Shown: piece after piece, positions 25,977 through 34,795 of the stretch
Layout: every line of letters starts with the position of its first letter
Numbering within the stretch: the first letter of the stretch is position 1
Source of the DNA: Panorpa germanica
Lineage: Eukaryota > Arthropoda > Insecta > Mecoptera > Panorpidae
Direction: 5' to 3'
Assembly (NCBI GenBank): GCA_963678705.1
Contig: OY783221.1
Coordinates: 6,076,001 to 6,140,000, forward strand
Length of the DNA: 64,000 nt
Translations under genes and position numbers: made by a program
Notes under the pieces: generated by a model
What the model was told of the DNA's origin: nothing
What the model saw: the letters and a program-made list of their open reading frames with translations, nothing else
Databases searched by the model: none

Positions 25977-26411
25977 GTCTCGAAGAGATATTCCTACACA
26001 TAAATATCCAAGAGGTACGCCCAAAATTTTTTTCTATATATTCTACACCTGGATGCAGATCAATTAATCTGGATGCCACTACGCCGATGGATTATTTCCA
26101 AAAATTGCCGAAGAGTACGAGATAGAACGTCAATTCATCTGTATTTCACATAATTTTCTACAAGTCCGGTGGATGCAAAACTACAGCCCGCTGAATCAGA
26201 AAAAAGAAATCTTTTGCCCCCAGCGAATGGATGGATGCTTCTAGAACACATGGAATAATCTAAATCGATGTTAATCGTCTCCAGAGCCCTGCACACAGCT
26301 GTTTATAGATCATAATCACTGATAAGAAAATCTTTAAGTATAATAAGACAGTATCTTTCTTTTTGTATATAATTATTATTATAAATTGATAATTGTATTT
26401 TTTTTATTAAT

Positions 26412-26665
26412 AGCATTATTTTTAACGAGGCTATCATTTTTTTTAGTATTATATTCAGTACTTTTGAATATTTACTATAATCCAAGTATTTTTTATTAGC
26501 ATCATTATTAACGTGGTTATAATTTTTTTTAGTATTATATTCAGTACTTTTGAATATTTGCTATAACCTAACTTTTTTTTGTAGCATCATTGTTTGTCAT
26601 TGAAGCTATTAATTTTTTTAGTATTATATTCCAATACTTTTGAATATTTACTATAATATTTTTTT
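26412..26665 (+). repeat. Tandem repeat in LTR-element leader, about 86-bp unit x 3
   Basis: Units start at about 26412, 26498 and 26583. Each has AGCAT(T/C)AT, then a variable segment with GAGGC/GTGGT/GAAGC, then a T run, then AGTATTATATTC and TACTTTTGAATATTT. Copies 1 and 2 are closer to each other than to copy 3. The array lies in the untranslated leader between the primer site and gag. Confidence 0.85.
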
Positions 26666-26968
26666 TATAATTGTTTCCACAATTATACTAATTGATGTTT
26701 AATATTTTTTTAGAACCACATTTTTTTGAACGAGAGGGAATTTTGAAAAGGAAAAGCAAAGAGCTGAAGCAGTTAGATAGCAGTCTGTTCAATCAGAGAG
26801 ACTACCTTCCTGTTACAACTGCAACGTCTGAGCCCCATCGGAAATTTCCTGTGAGTTACTGTTTTCGCTAACAATTTTTCCTTGTCAGAATCCTATTTTT
26901 CGGAGAGTCGTTTATTGGTACAAAATAATCTTTAGTCTGTATATTATATATAACTTTAATTAAGTACA

Positions 26969-27946
26969 ATGGCACCGAACGTTCATTCCCTCACATTAGT
27001 TGAGAATACAATCAATCTAATTAATGAGTTTTCAAAAAATTTAGAAGTCCAATCAACATCCTTAACAATAGTTGAATTAAAAATCAAAAACTTAGATAAA
27101 GCTTGGGTTAAATATAGTAGTATCGTAGAAGCACTGCTTCCAATTCTAAAAAATGAAGAAGCTACGGCTATCGTTAGTAAGTCTATGGAAGTTGAAAGTA
27201 TTTATGACGACACTCTTATTTACTTGTTGAATTATAAGCAAACATTTGAGAATGATACACATATTGTAGACGACTCAAAAAGCATAGATTCAATAAAAAA
27301 TCTGAACTTAAGTCCAATGCAACTAACCGTTTTTGATGGAGAATATACTAATTGGCAAAGTTTCATGGAATTATTTACAAATTTAATTCGTAATAATAGC
27401 AAACTATCAAACATTGAAAAAATGCATTATTTAAAATTAAATTTGACAGGAGAACCACTCAAACTCATAAAGAATTATCCTTTAACAAACGATAATTATG
27501 AAATTGTTTGGAACATCCTTTGTAAACGTTATGACAATAAGGTAGCACTTATTGAAACCTGTTTGAACAATTTAATAAACTACAATGTTATACGTTTAGA
27601 ATCAGAAACTAATATCAAAAATTTTTTAGACGAAATTAATGAATCGATTAGAGCATTAACCGAGTTGGGAATATATTCTAATCATTCAGATTTTATTTTT
27701 ATACATTTTTTAAAGACCAAGTTAGATTTTAACACATTAAAGGAATGGGAAAACAGAAATACTTCTGAATTACCAACCCTAAATGATTTTACGAATTTTC
27801 TTGAAACACGGTGGCGCACTCTAGAAAGAAGAAGGCATGTTGAATTTAAAACAGATTCAAGTCATTCTATTTCTAGTAGTGAACCAGTTTCAAGTGAACA
27901 ATTTGCTAACGAAGTCGAAACAAAATTTAAAACTTTTTTTTTGTAA
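26969..27946 (+). CDS. gag: Gag-like protein of LTR retrotransposon (DUF1759-like)
   Basis: 325 codons from ATG 26969 to TAA 27944-27946; this is the first long frame after the leader. Gag proteins form the retrotransposon particle. Residues about 110-215 have the signature seen in DUF1759-type Gags of BEL/Pao elements: a P-x-x-L-x-x-F-D-G start, a W-x-x-F-x-x-x-F segment, then L-S-N-I-E-K-x-x-Y-L-K, a G-E-x-x-x-L-I segment and Y-E-I-V-W-N-I-L-C-K-R-Y. The frame ends within a run of nine T (27934-27942), giving T-F-F-L and a stop. A zinc knuckle follows at once, but in the next frame. The likeliest reading is a one-base length change in the T run that separates the nucleocapsid part from Gag; programmed frameshifting is an alternative. 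The N-terminal 100 residues look helical and are not otherwise recognised. Confidence 0.85.
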   Translation: MAPNVHSLTLVENTINLINEFSKNLEVQSTSLTIVELKIKNLDKAWVKYSSIVEALLPILKNEEATAIVSKSMEVESIYDDTLIYLLNYKQTFENDTHIVDDSKSIDSIKNLNLSPMQLTVFDGEYTNWQSFMELFTNLIRNNSKLSNIEKMHYLKLNLTGEPLKLIKNYPLTNDNYEIVWNILCKRYDNKVALIETCLNNLINYNVIRLESETNIKNFLDEINESIRALTELGIYSNHSDFIFIHFLKTKLDFNTLKEWENRNTSELPTLNDFTNFLETRWRTLERRRHVEFKTDSSHSISSSEPVSSEQFANEVETKFKTFFL

Positions 27947-29465
27947 CTATTGTAAAAAAAATGGTCATTTAGAGAAATATTGTTTTATCAAGAAGGAAAA
28001 TGCGGATACGGTATATCCTGTCGCGCAAATTAATATTTGTAGGAGAGATACGGTATTTTCAAAACCTTCTGTTTATTGTAAAAGATCGAGACATCTTGAA
28101 TCTGATGGTCCTCAAGTATCTTTTACTAAAAATACAAAACAAAATTCACGTTCTTTTTATAATCACCATTTACGTAAATTTAATAGTTTAAATAAAAATA
28201 TTGAGATTAAAGAAATACAAAATACCAATGATATAACAAATTTTAACTGTAACAATGAAAATGTTATTGACAAGCAAACAGCTGACACTGTTCAATTCAG
28301 AATAGTCGCAGCCAAAGCAAAGACTGTATCATTTTTATTGGACACTGGTTCTCAAATTTCTTTAATTAAACAAAATATTTTAAAAAATAATATCAAAATA
28401 GATAGTACATCTAAAGTGTTATTAAAGGGAATCTCTGAAGGCACGTCTTATACTTTAGGTTCACTAAAAACTTCTATAATTTTAGATAGTTCTAGGTCGA
28501 AACATACTTTTCAGGTTGTGTCAGAGGATTTCCCCATTAAGCATGATGGAATCATAGGATTAGATATTTTACGTACATTTAAAGCAGTAATTAATTTGGA
28601 AACAAACAGCGTACAATTCTCACAACATGGCAAAATATTTGAATTACCATTAATAAACATAAACAGTATTATCGTACCAGCACGTACTAGGAAATTAATT
28701 CCTATGTCGGGTTCTACGGTAGGAGTTTGTGTAGCCAAGGAATTGCTACCTGAAGTTTTTTTAGCCAACGCATTAATTAATCCTGTTAATAATACTTTTT
28801 ATATATCAATAACTAATTCCTCAGCAAAAGATGTAATACTTAACAATTTTAAACCAGATATTATTCCAATAAATAAATTTAATTTTTACCATTTTTTGAA
28901 AAGAAATCCTAACGATCCTAAAAGATCCTTACGACATCTTTTATTTAATAATATAGACTTTTCAAATGTTAATTCAAAATACTTAACAGATTTAATGGAA
29001 ATCTGTAATAATTTTAATAACATATTTTTTTTCCCGGTAGATAAGTTATCTTGTGCGAGTGCACTGAGTAACTCACCTAACCCTGTAAACATTAAGCCGC
29101 ATAGATTATCTCATGCGCATAAAGAAATTGTTGAGAAGCATATCCAAGAACTGTTGGCTAACAACATTATTGAAAAATGCGACTCACAGTTTAACGCACC
29201 TCTGTTAATGGTACCTAAAAAAGCAGATGTGTCGGGGAACAAACAATTTTGCGTTGTAATCGACTATCGTAAACTTAATGAACAGACGACAAGTGATGTT
29301 TATACTTTGCCTCTCGTACTTGACATACTAGACCAACTTAGTGGTGCAAAATATTCTTCTACGATTGATTTAGCTACAAATAAATTTACTAGTAATAAAC
29401 CAAAATTTAAATTAAATTTTGATAGAAGGGTCAATTTTTTTTTTCACCTAGAAAGTATACGGTAG
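27837..29465 (+). CDS. pol: Pol fragment: zinc knuckle, retropepsin, truncated Gypsy-type reverse transcriptase
   Basis: Open frame in the +1 register relative to gag, overlapping its end; the Met at 27837 is not a sure start. Order: a C-x2-C-x4-H-x4-C zinc knuckle (about residues 36-49); a low-complexity spacer; a retropepsin with catalytic L-L-D-T-G-S-Q (Asp at 28341) and the downstream G-I-I-G-L-D-I-L motif (near 28540); then the RT N-terminal region with N-A-P-L-L-M-V-P-K-K and V-I-D-Y-R-K-L-N, ending at motif A, S-T-I-D-L-A (near 29365). These RT motifs are of Ty3/Gypsy type. After motif A similarity stops; the Y-x-D-D box, RNase H and most of integrase are absent. The frame then runs about 30 codons through AT-rich sequence to a stop. 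Loss of the polymerase active-site half makes the protein inactive. Confidence 0.88.
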   Translation: MLNLKQIQVILFLVVNQFQVNNLLTKSKQNLKLFFCNYCKKNGHLEKYCFIKKENADTVYPVAQINICRRDTVFSKPSVYCKRSRHLESDGPQVSFTKNTKQNSRSFYNHHLRKFNSLNKNIEIKEIQNTNDITNFNCNNENVIDKQTADTVQFRIVAAKAKTVSFLLDTGSQISLIKQNILKNNIKIDSTSKVLLKGISEGTSYTLGSLKTSIILDSSRSKHTFQVVSEDFPIKHDGIIGLDILRTFKAVINLETNSVQFSQHGKIFELPLININSIIVPARTRKLIPMSGSTVGVCVAKELLPEVFLANALINPVNNTFYISITNSSAKDVILNNFKPDIIPINKFNFYHFLKRNPNDPKRSLRHLLFNNIDFSNVNSKYLTDLMEICNNFNNIFFFPVDKLSCASALSNSPNPVNIKPHRLSHAHKEIVEKHIQELLANNIIEKCDSQFNAPLLMVPKKADVSGNKQFCVVIDYRKLNEQTTSDVYTLPLVLDILDQLSGAKYSSTIDLATNKFTSNKPKFKLNFDRRVNFFFHLESIR

Positions 29466-29542
29466 TTAATAGGAATAGATTGAAGAGATTTTGTACCAAT
29501 GAACAAAACCTTGACGTGTTAGATGGATTTTGTCAGGGATGA
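29447..29542 (+). pseudogene. Integrase C-terminal remnant
   Basis: In the frame following CCT at 29447 the sequence reads P-R-K-Y-T-V-V-N-R-N-R-L-K-R-F, the pattern that ends the C-terminal domain of Gypsy-type integrases, and continues to TGA 29540-29542. It is out of frame with the pol fragment and only about 70 bp after RT motif A. An internal deletion of several hundred codons is therefore implied between about 29375 and 29447. The short sequence between is A/T-rich filler. Confidence 0.65.
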
Positions 29543-29770
29543 TTGTTTTGTGGAGCAGTGTTAGCTCTATACGATGGGATCAGAATCGTTGTCGACACTT
29601 TGCTTCTCTTTTTGTTTTTTTTTCCAGAATTGTAACTCGTATATTTTGTTTTTATACGTGTCCCTTTTTTTTTGGAAGGGGGTGTTGCGATAGTACGACA
29701 TCGTCCTATCTTCCTTTTTCTTTTTCTTGGAAAGAAACGCATATGTTTGTTTAATATGCGTTCCTTTTCT
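29543..29770 (+). other. LTR-element 3' non-coding region
   Basis: T-rich sequence between the integrase remnant and the polypurine tract. It contains GGGGGTGTTGCGATAGTACG near 29680, which partly resembles the LTR start TGTTGTAAGTACG and may be decayed from a related boundary. Open frames here on both strands are overlapping low-complexity shadows. Confidence 0.45.
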
Positions 29771-29782
29771 AGGGTTGAAGGG
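29771..29782 (+). other. Polypurine tract (probable)
   Basis: AGGGTTGAAGGG directly abuts the 3' LTR. It is purine rich except for TT, which is the expected place and type for plus-strand priming. Confidence 0.6.
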
Positions 29783-30615
29783 TGTTGTAAGTACGCATAA
29801 GTCGTACTTATCCTTCCTATTTTTAATATAAATGTTATTTATTTTATAAGAATTATATTATGTTATCTTTAATTTTAGTATTAATATTGTAACAAATAAT
29901 TGTTTAAAGTTAGCGCTTGTAAACATTGACTCTGGTCTGTGGATATTTTATATTGTTATTTAATTTTTGGCAACACTGAACTAGTATTGTATGATGTAAA
30001 GTTAACAAATAAATTGTTAATATACCGTTTTGTACTGGAGTCAAAAAGTCAGTCTTCTCCTGAGTCTCAACCAAGTGTTTACTAATTGTACTTCGTTCGT
30101 ACAATACTCCAATTGTAACATCTAAGTATTCAATAGTGAGCACATTTTAACTATTAATCAAATTATAACACTAGAATTACATTTTGTTTTATATCTGGCA
30201 TCTTTATTAATCCAATAAAATACTATTGTAATTAAGTACGTAGATATAATATTACAACGAATAAATGATATATTTTAATAAAAGTGTTTGTATTAATAGT
30301 AATTAAAAGATACTAATTGTTCAACCGTCGTATGTGCAACGAGGTTATACTTTAGGCCGCTCAAGTATTCTCAAATTGCAACAATACACCGTCTTAACAA
30401 GAATCCTATTAATCATCTTAAAAGAGTTAATTCTTATCAACGTGAGTAATTCAAGAAGGTGGATGATCGTCAAACTGAAGAATCTACTTCCAGTAACTAG
30501 CAACACTGCGTGATGTATTAGCAAGCTGAGTAATCTCCTTCTAGAACGAGCATCAGACCTCTTTTTACAACATTGATGTCAGGTGTAACATCCGCCTTCG
30601 AATAAACTTACAACA
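29783..30615 (+). repeat. 3' long terminal repeat
   Basis: Same 833-bp length and, read line against line, the same sequence as the 5' LTR, from TGTTGTAAG to CTTACAACA. It is followed by the second ATAT target copy. Confidence 0.95.
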
Positions 30616-30619
30616 ATAT

Positions 30620-31179
30620 TATGATTTTAAGAAGAGTAAAAAACCAATTCAATATTCCTGCGTTTGATGAGTTAGTAAAAACAGAATTTAAAAATAACTA
30701 TAGAAAATGGAGGTCATTTCCAAGCTTTGTATCAGACCCATATCTGTGAAAATGACATAGCCTTTCTGTGTTTAATTTTTGTGTATGTTATACTTGTACT
30801 TGTATCGCCTTACAAGTAAACCTGTTATAAAATGTATACTAGGTATAAAGCCCGTCCGGACAGGCTTAATATCAGTTTGTACCTGGAATAAATTTTATAA
30901 CAGGTTTATTTGTAAGATGGGTATTGTTGATAACTTTTATATACTAAGTGAACGAAATACCGCGTGCTGTGGTGAAGATAGTAATCTCGTCCACTTTTGG
31001 GAATATATGGCTAAAGCAGAACTGCGTAATTTTTTAATATCTAGGTTATCAGAGCCTCCAATTATTTTTATTCAATTAGTAATATTATAGAAGTTATTAA
31101 CGATTAAAATAATCATGTTTGACCTTTTAATCATTATTGATATAAACATTTATCAAAATCTATTTACTTTACATCTGTT
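30620..31179 (+). other. Unassigned DNA with coding-like scraps
   Basis: The 103-codon frame at 30779-31090 includes R-N-T-A-C-C-G-E-D-S-N-L-V-H-F-W, which loosely recalls the Cys-rich C-terminal end of non-LTR retrotransposon proteins. A 42-codon stretch from ATG 30620 precedes it in another frame. Joining the two flanks of the LTR element does not give a clearly longer frame. It could be an old retroelement or host pseudogene piece; I do not recognise it. Confidence 0.25.
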
Positions 31180-32034
31180 CCCAGTAAACATTTTGGAGTA
31201 AATTCTACTTAATTTCTATTACATATCATGAGTTTTTTGTCTGGAACGTGTTCGTTTACTATTCAGTCGTTCATAGGAAAGGCCCTTTTTATGACCTACA
31301 GGGATCGCAACGACGGTTCACTGCTGAATTAAAAGCGGAGTCGGTTTATGATTTATGACCGGAGTTATAAACTTGACACTAGCAGGGATGGCAGGGGTAT
31401 AAAACTTAATGGAATTCTACTTTTTAGAGTCTGCAAAATATAAATATTTAAATGAAGAAATAAATAGATGTAATCTTTAGTACGGATCGTGATTTTTTTA
31501 ATGAATATTATTCATCTTCAACAATACTCGTTATATTAGTTTTTTACATTGCTTTGGTGATTCAAAAATCCACGATCGGTAGGTCTGCGTTAGGTTTAAA
31601 ACCTCTGTCTTACCCTCGTTGCTTAGAGTATTCGTTTAGACACATTATATTCGGAGATTGAGGGAGACAGCGTGTGCCTATTACCATTAAAGAAATATTT
31701 GTTGAAAAAGGATAGCATATACTTTAAACATACTGTACTGAACGAAATACTATACAAGTGTAACGGTGAAAAATATATTTTACTTGTCTAACCGCATCTC
31801 GTTTCTCTCTCACTTTGGAATGAAAATGAACTAAACAAATATATATCCTAATGTGAAAAAAACAACTGCTACTTAATGAATGATGTTGGAAAAAGAAAGA
31901 ATATTATTATGAAAAAATTCTAACAACTAACACAAAATCTGTGACAGGTAGAGAACTTGTAAAGCGTTAGAATTGAATTGTACGAGTGACTCGAACGTCA
32001 CTAAATAGGGCACTTCACCAAATTGTTTACTGGG
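31180..32034. mobile_element. Family B DNA transposon, copy 1 (855 bp)
   Basis: The termini CCCAGTAAACATTTTGG (31180) and CCAAATTGTTTACTGGG (ending 32034) are inverted repeats with one mismatch, flanked by TT on each side. A shorter copy in the opposite orientation is at 45732-46106, and a solo end at 14648. Shared subterminal blocks include GACAGGTAGAGAACTTGTAAAGCG and the GTGAACCGTCGTTGC type. It encodes no transposase. A 2-bp target duplication (TT here, AC at copy 2) is suggested; CACTA-like elements can give 2-3 bp, but the termini are not CACTA. Confidence 0.85.
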
Positions 32035-32081
32035 TTGTTACCCTCTTACTTAGTACGATTGCCATCGCTGTTGAACAAAAG

Positions 32082-33315
32082 AGAGAATACGAGGTTTAGC
32101 ATTAAATATGACAGCGCTTCCAGTAGTTGTGACCACCCATAAAATTTTCATATAATAACAATTGTAACCTAAAAAACATTAAAATAGAAAGTTCCTCTTA
32201 TGATATAGTATATAAAAGTCGCAAGAAAGCGGTTGCAGTGTTATTACTTGCAAGTTTGAAGTAATTTTCAATATTTAATTGAACAAACAATGGTCACGAT
32301 TTTATCGAAATTCAAACACAAAAGTGACAAGGGATTAAAACTATTGACAATTTTTGCCATGTACTTTCAATGTTTCCATAAGTACACTTAAATAATTCTA
32401 AACCCAGTCACGTTAAATCTGTTTTGTGTAGAAGTTAGAGAAATGTGGCGCTTCAACCAATTCAAGGGTCTAGAAAGGTCACAAAACTCTCTAAACTTCG
32501 TTATAGAACTTAGACTATACCAGCACCCTTTTGGCTTATAACTATACATAGTAACAGTAATGAACTAGGATAATAAATAGGGCCTTTCATAAATTAAACA
32601 CAGAGATTATTTTCTTTACGTAATCTAATATTATTTATTGTTTTGCAAAGTAAACTGTATAGAAACTGTATTTAGAGGGCTATTCCGGCCCTGTGTCGCT
32701 CAAAACAGTAATGCTAGTGCCACACCAACTGGTTGAATGAAGACTGTTTGCATATCAATATTATCTTAGCCTAAGTGTTGGGAAAACACACACATACAAA
32801 CTAACAAACAAACCTACATACATACAGACAAACATTTAAGATTATAACTAAAATTAGGTTTGTTCTAAATCTTGCTATCGCCTTCTTATGCTAATTTTTA
32901 TCTGTTGTCAACCTTATTCGGCAGTATGACACAATAATAATGTTGGAATCTTTTCCGGAAGTACAGATCTATTAGTGTACTATATTACAGGAACCGGTAG
33001 CTTATTTAGGTTGTAAACTAATTATTTAAGGGTGTTTTTTTTTAAATTTATTATTGAAATATGTGTTAATAATATGCTATTGGTGTTTTTATTTTATTAA
33101 ATATCCAAAAATTGACGGAGATATATAGATATAAAATTTGAATTTCGTTTAACTGTTTAATAGTTAACCTTATTTTTTACGTCACGAAGTATGTAAAGTA
33201 TAATAAGTAATCGAATTTATTTATTGTCGTATACCACGTTATTATATGAAAACTTTATGGGTGGTCACAACTACTGGAAGCGCTGTCATGTTTAATGGTA
33301 AACCTCGTATTCTCT
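32082..33315. mobile_element. Family C element with about 75-bp terminal inverted repeats
   Basis: AGAGAATACGAGGTTTA at 32082 continues through CAGCGCTTCCAGTAGTTGTG and is repeated inverted, ending at 33315, with about 75 bp of near-identical sequence. The interior has no transposase frame. Its right interior (33060-33240; TTTATTAAATATCCAAAAATTGACGGAGATATA) is related to the interior of family A and to 45513-45731, so families A and C share ancestry or one captured the other. Confidence 0.75.
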
Positions 33316-33388
33316 ATTTTTTTAGTCAGTTTATATGAAAAATTATTTTTTGTTATATTTAAAATTTGAACGAGTTTAATATTTCAAT
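33316..33388 (-). repeat. Dispersed repeat family D, copy 2, distal half (interrupted)
   Basis: Reverse-orientation family D sequence (CGAGTTTAATATTTCA at about 33371-33386) that stops at the family A insertion. Its counterpart continues at 34004. Confidence 0.75.
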
Positions 33389-34001
33389 GGGCTTGTGTCC
33401 TCATTTTTTAGTGGTCTATTTTTCAATTGTTGATTGAAATTGATGTATTGGCGTGTCTATTTTATTAAATATCTAAATATTGACGGAGATATAGCAATTA
33501 AAAGTTTGAATTGTAGTTTTAGCGCTAGAAATGGTCGGCCATATTTGTATGACGTGAAACGCATTTTAACGTCAGTTATTTGTTGAGTAGGTCAGTGCTG
33601 TGGTAATGTTCTGTAGCTGTTGGTAATCAAATAATCAAGTCAAATCAAAGAATAATAAGTTTTTATTTTATTTAACCCTGTTAAGGCAGACATAATATTG
33701 AAATTTGATTGTTCCTTGAAATAGCTGTAAATAATATTTGATATATAAATACATATAGCAGAGATTTATGATATGTAAGGTTGGTAACCTTACACAAGGA
33801 TTGTGATGTCACATGCACTTGGAATGTGTACAACATTGAATCCCTTTAATAATTAAAGAGACAAAATGACTTTTTTAATTGTTAATATCTCCTAACATAT
33901 AAGGAGTTATTAAAAAATAATTGAACATTTGAGGTTCTAGTAACCCACTTTATCAATATATAGTACACTTTTATAGAAATTAAGACATAGGACACAAGCC
34001 C
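33389..34001. mobile_element. Family A non-autonomous transposon, copy 2, nested in repeat D (613 bp)
   Basis: The ends are GGGCTTGTGTCC and GGACACAAGCCC, with AT at 33387-33388 and 34002-34003. The flanks ATTTCA|AT and AT|TTAGAAATGG join to give a sequence matching the uninterrupted family D copies at 2195-2225 and 58465-58490 if one AT is removed. The target duplication is therefore AT. Alignment with copy 1 is collinear with small indels. Confidence 0.9.
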
Positions 34002-34085
34002 ATTTAGAAATGGAATTAAAATTGAAATTCTAATCACATACAAAAGACAGTCGTCGCTTGCGACGGGGGTAAACTCGAGTTGTTA
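34002..34085 (-). repeat. Dispersed repeat family D, copy 2, proximal half
   Basis: Reverse of the family D start: ...CAGTCGTCGCTTGCGACGGGGGTAAAC at about 34045-34073. It matches 2126-2155 in inverted orientation. Confidence 0.8.
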
Positions 34086-34214
34086 TATATTTATGTAATT
34101 TTAAAATGAAAGATAGATAAAGAACTGGAGAACACAGCACTTACGTGCGAAAGCGTAAGAGATTTTATGAGAATTCATAATTAAAATACATAACGACAAA
34201 AAATACCTGATATA

Positions 34215-34526
34215 TTAAATTGTTGTGTTAAATAATATCAAACGGAAGCGGTATCTGACTAATATATGTAGGTGGCAATACGAATATTTCATAAGTGGTA
34301 GGCTCCTAGGTGGGTGTTGAGGTAGAGGTATATCTATATACACCGCTGCCAATCCACGTTCAACCTTTATTGTGTGTAAGCCGACCGAATGATTTGTCAA
34401 ATTTACGTGAAATTGTTCTGACGTTGTTGAGTGATATGATTGGGTGAAGTTACGACATGGTTTATGCTTGAGATATTGAGAAATATTTCCTACAGCATAA
34501 CACCACAACAGAACAGAACACAGCAT
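34215..34526 (-). CDS. Possible small secreted protein or exon, unrecognised
   Basis: A 103-codon frame from ATG 34526. The first ~15 residues (M-L-C-S-V-L-L-W-C-Y-A-V-G) are hydrophobic and could be a short signal or anchor. Two N-x-S/T sites follow (N-F-T, N-L-T), then a V-E-R-G-L-A-A-V-Y-I-D-I-P-L-P stretch. GC content is above the surrounding DNA. I recognise no family. The last third, after P-R-S-L, looks less protein-like, so any real exon may end earlier. It lies between two transposon clusters, so it could equally be chance or an old pseudogene. Confidence 0.25.
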   Translation of the reverse strand: MLCSVLLWCYAVGNISQYLKHKPCRNFTQSYHSTTSEQFHVNLTNHSVGLHTIKVERGLAAVYIDIPLPQHPPRSLPLMKYSYCHLHILVRYRFRLILFNTTI

Positions 34527-34682
34527 ACATAACAGGCAAATGACAACAGTGTGTCACTGTGTACAACTAGATCGATATGTGAACGGTTTAGAAATAAAAT
34601 GAACCAAGTCCTATTTTAGAAATCCTCGTTAGAAATTAAGACTTTTAAATTTCAATAACGACTACAGAAAACTACTAGATAA

Positions 34683-34795
34683 TAACACATCACTCAATAA
34701 GTTCGTAGGATGACACTTCAAAAATATAAAAAAATGAAATGATAAATAAATGACGTATAAAAAATCCTACGAACTTATTAAGTGAAGTGTTATAC
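34683..34795. mobile_element. Mariner-like hairpin MITE (family E), about 113 bp
   Basis: The left arm ATAACACATCACTCAATAAG...TTCGTAGGAT (34682-34711) is repeated inverted as ATCCTACGAACTTATTAAG...TGTTATA (34764-34793). About 50 bp of A-rich loop lies between. Related single ends occur at 21250-21279 and 51510-51541. TA-rich flanks fit a Tc1/mariner TA insertion. Confidence 0.8.

Larger units (their letters stand above)
25122..30619 (+). mobile_element. LTR retrotransposon, Gypsy-like, internally deleted (with target duplication)
   Basis: A full-ended element with 833-bp LTRs at 25126-25958 and 29783-30615, a 3.8-kb interior, and a 4-bp direct duplication ATAT at 25122-25125 and 30616-30619. 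The interior carries a tRNA-type primer site, a long leader with a three-copy tandem repeat, a Gag frame, a protease-RT frame and a short integrase C-terminal remnant. The rest of RT, RNase H and most of integrase are missing, so the copy cannot be autonomous. A 4-bp duplication and the RT sequence point to Gypsy. The Gag looks BEL/Pao-like. The LTRs look identical by eye, so the insertion is recent. Confidence 0.95.
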
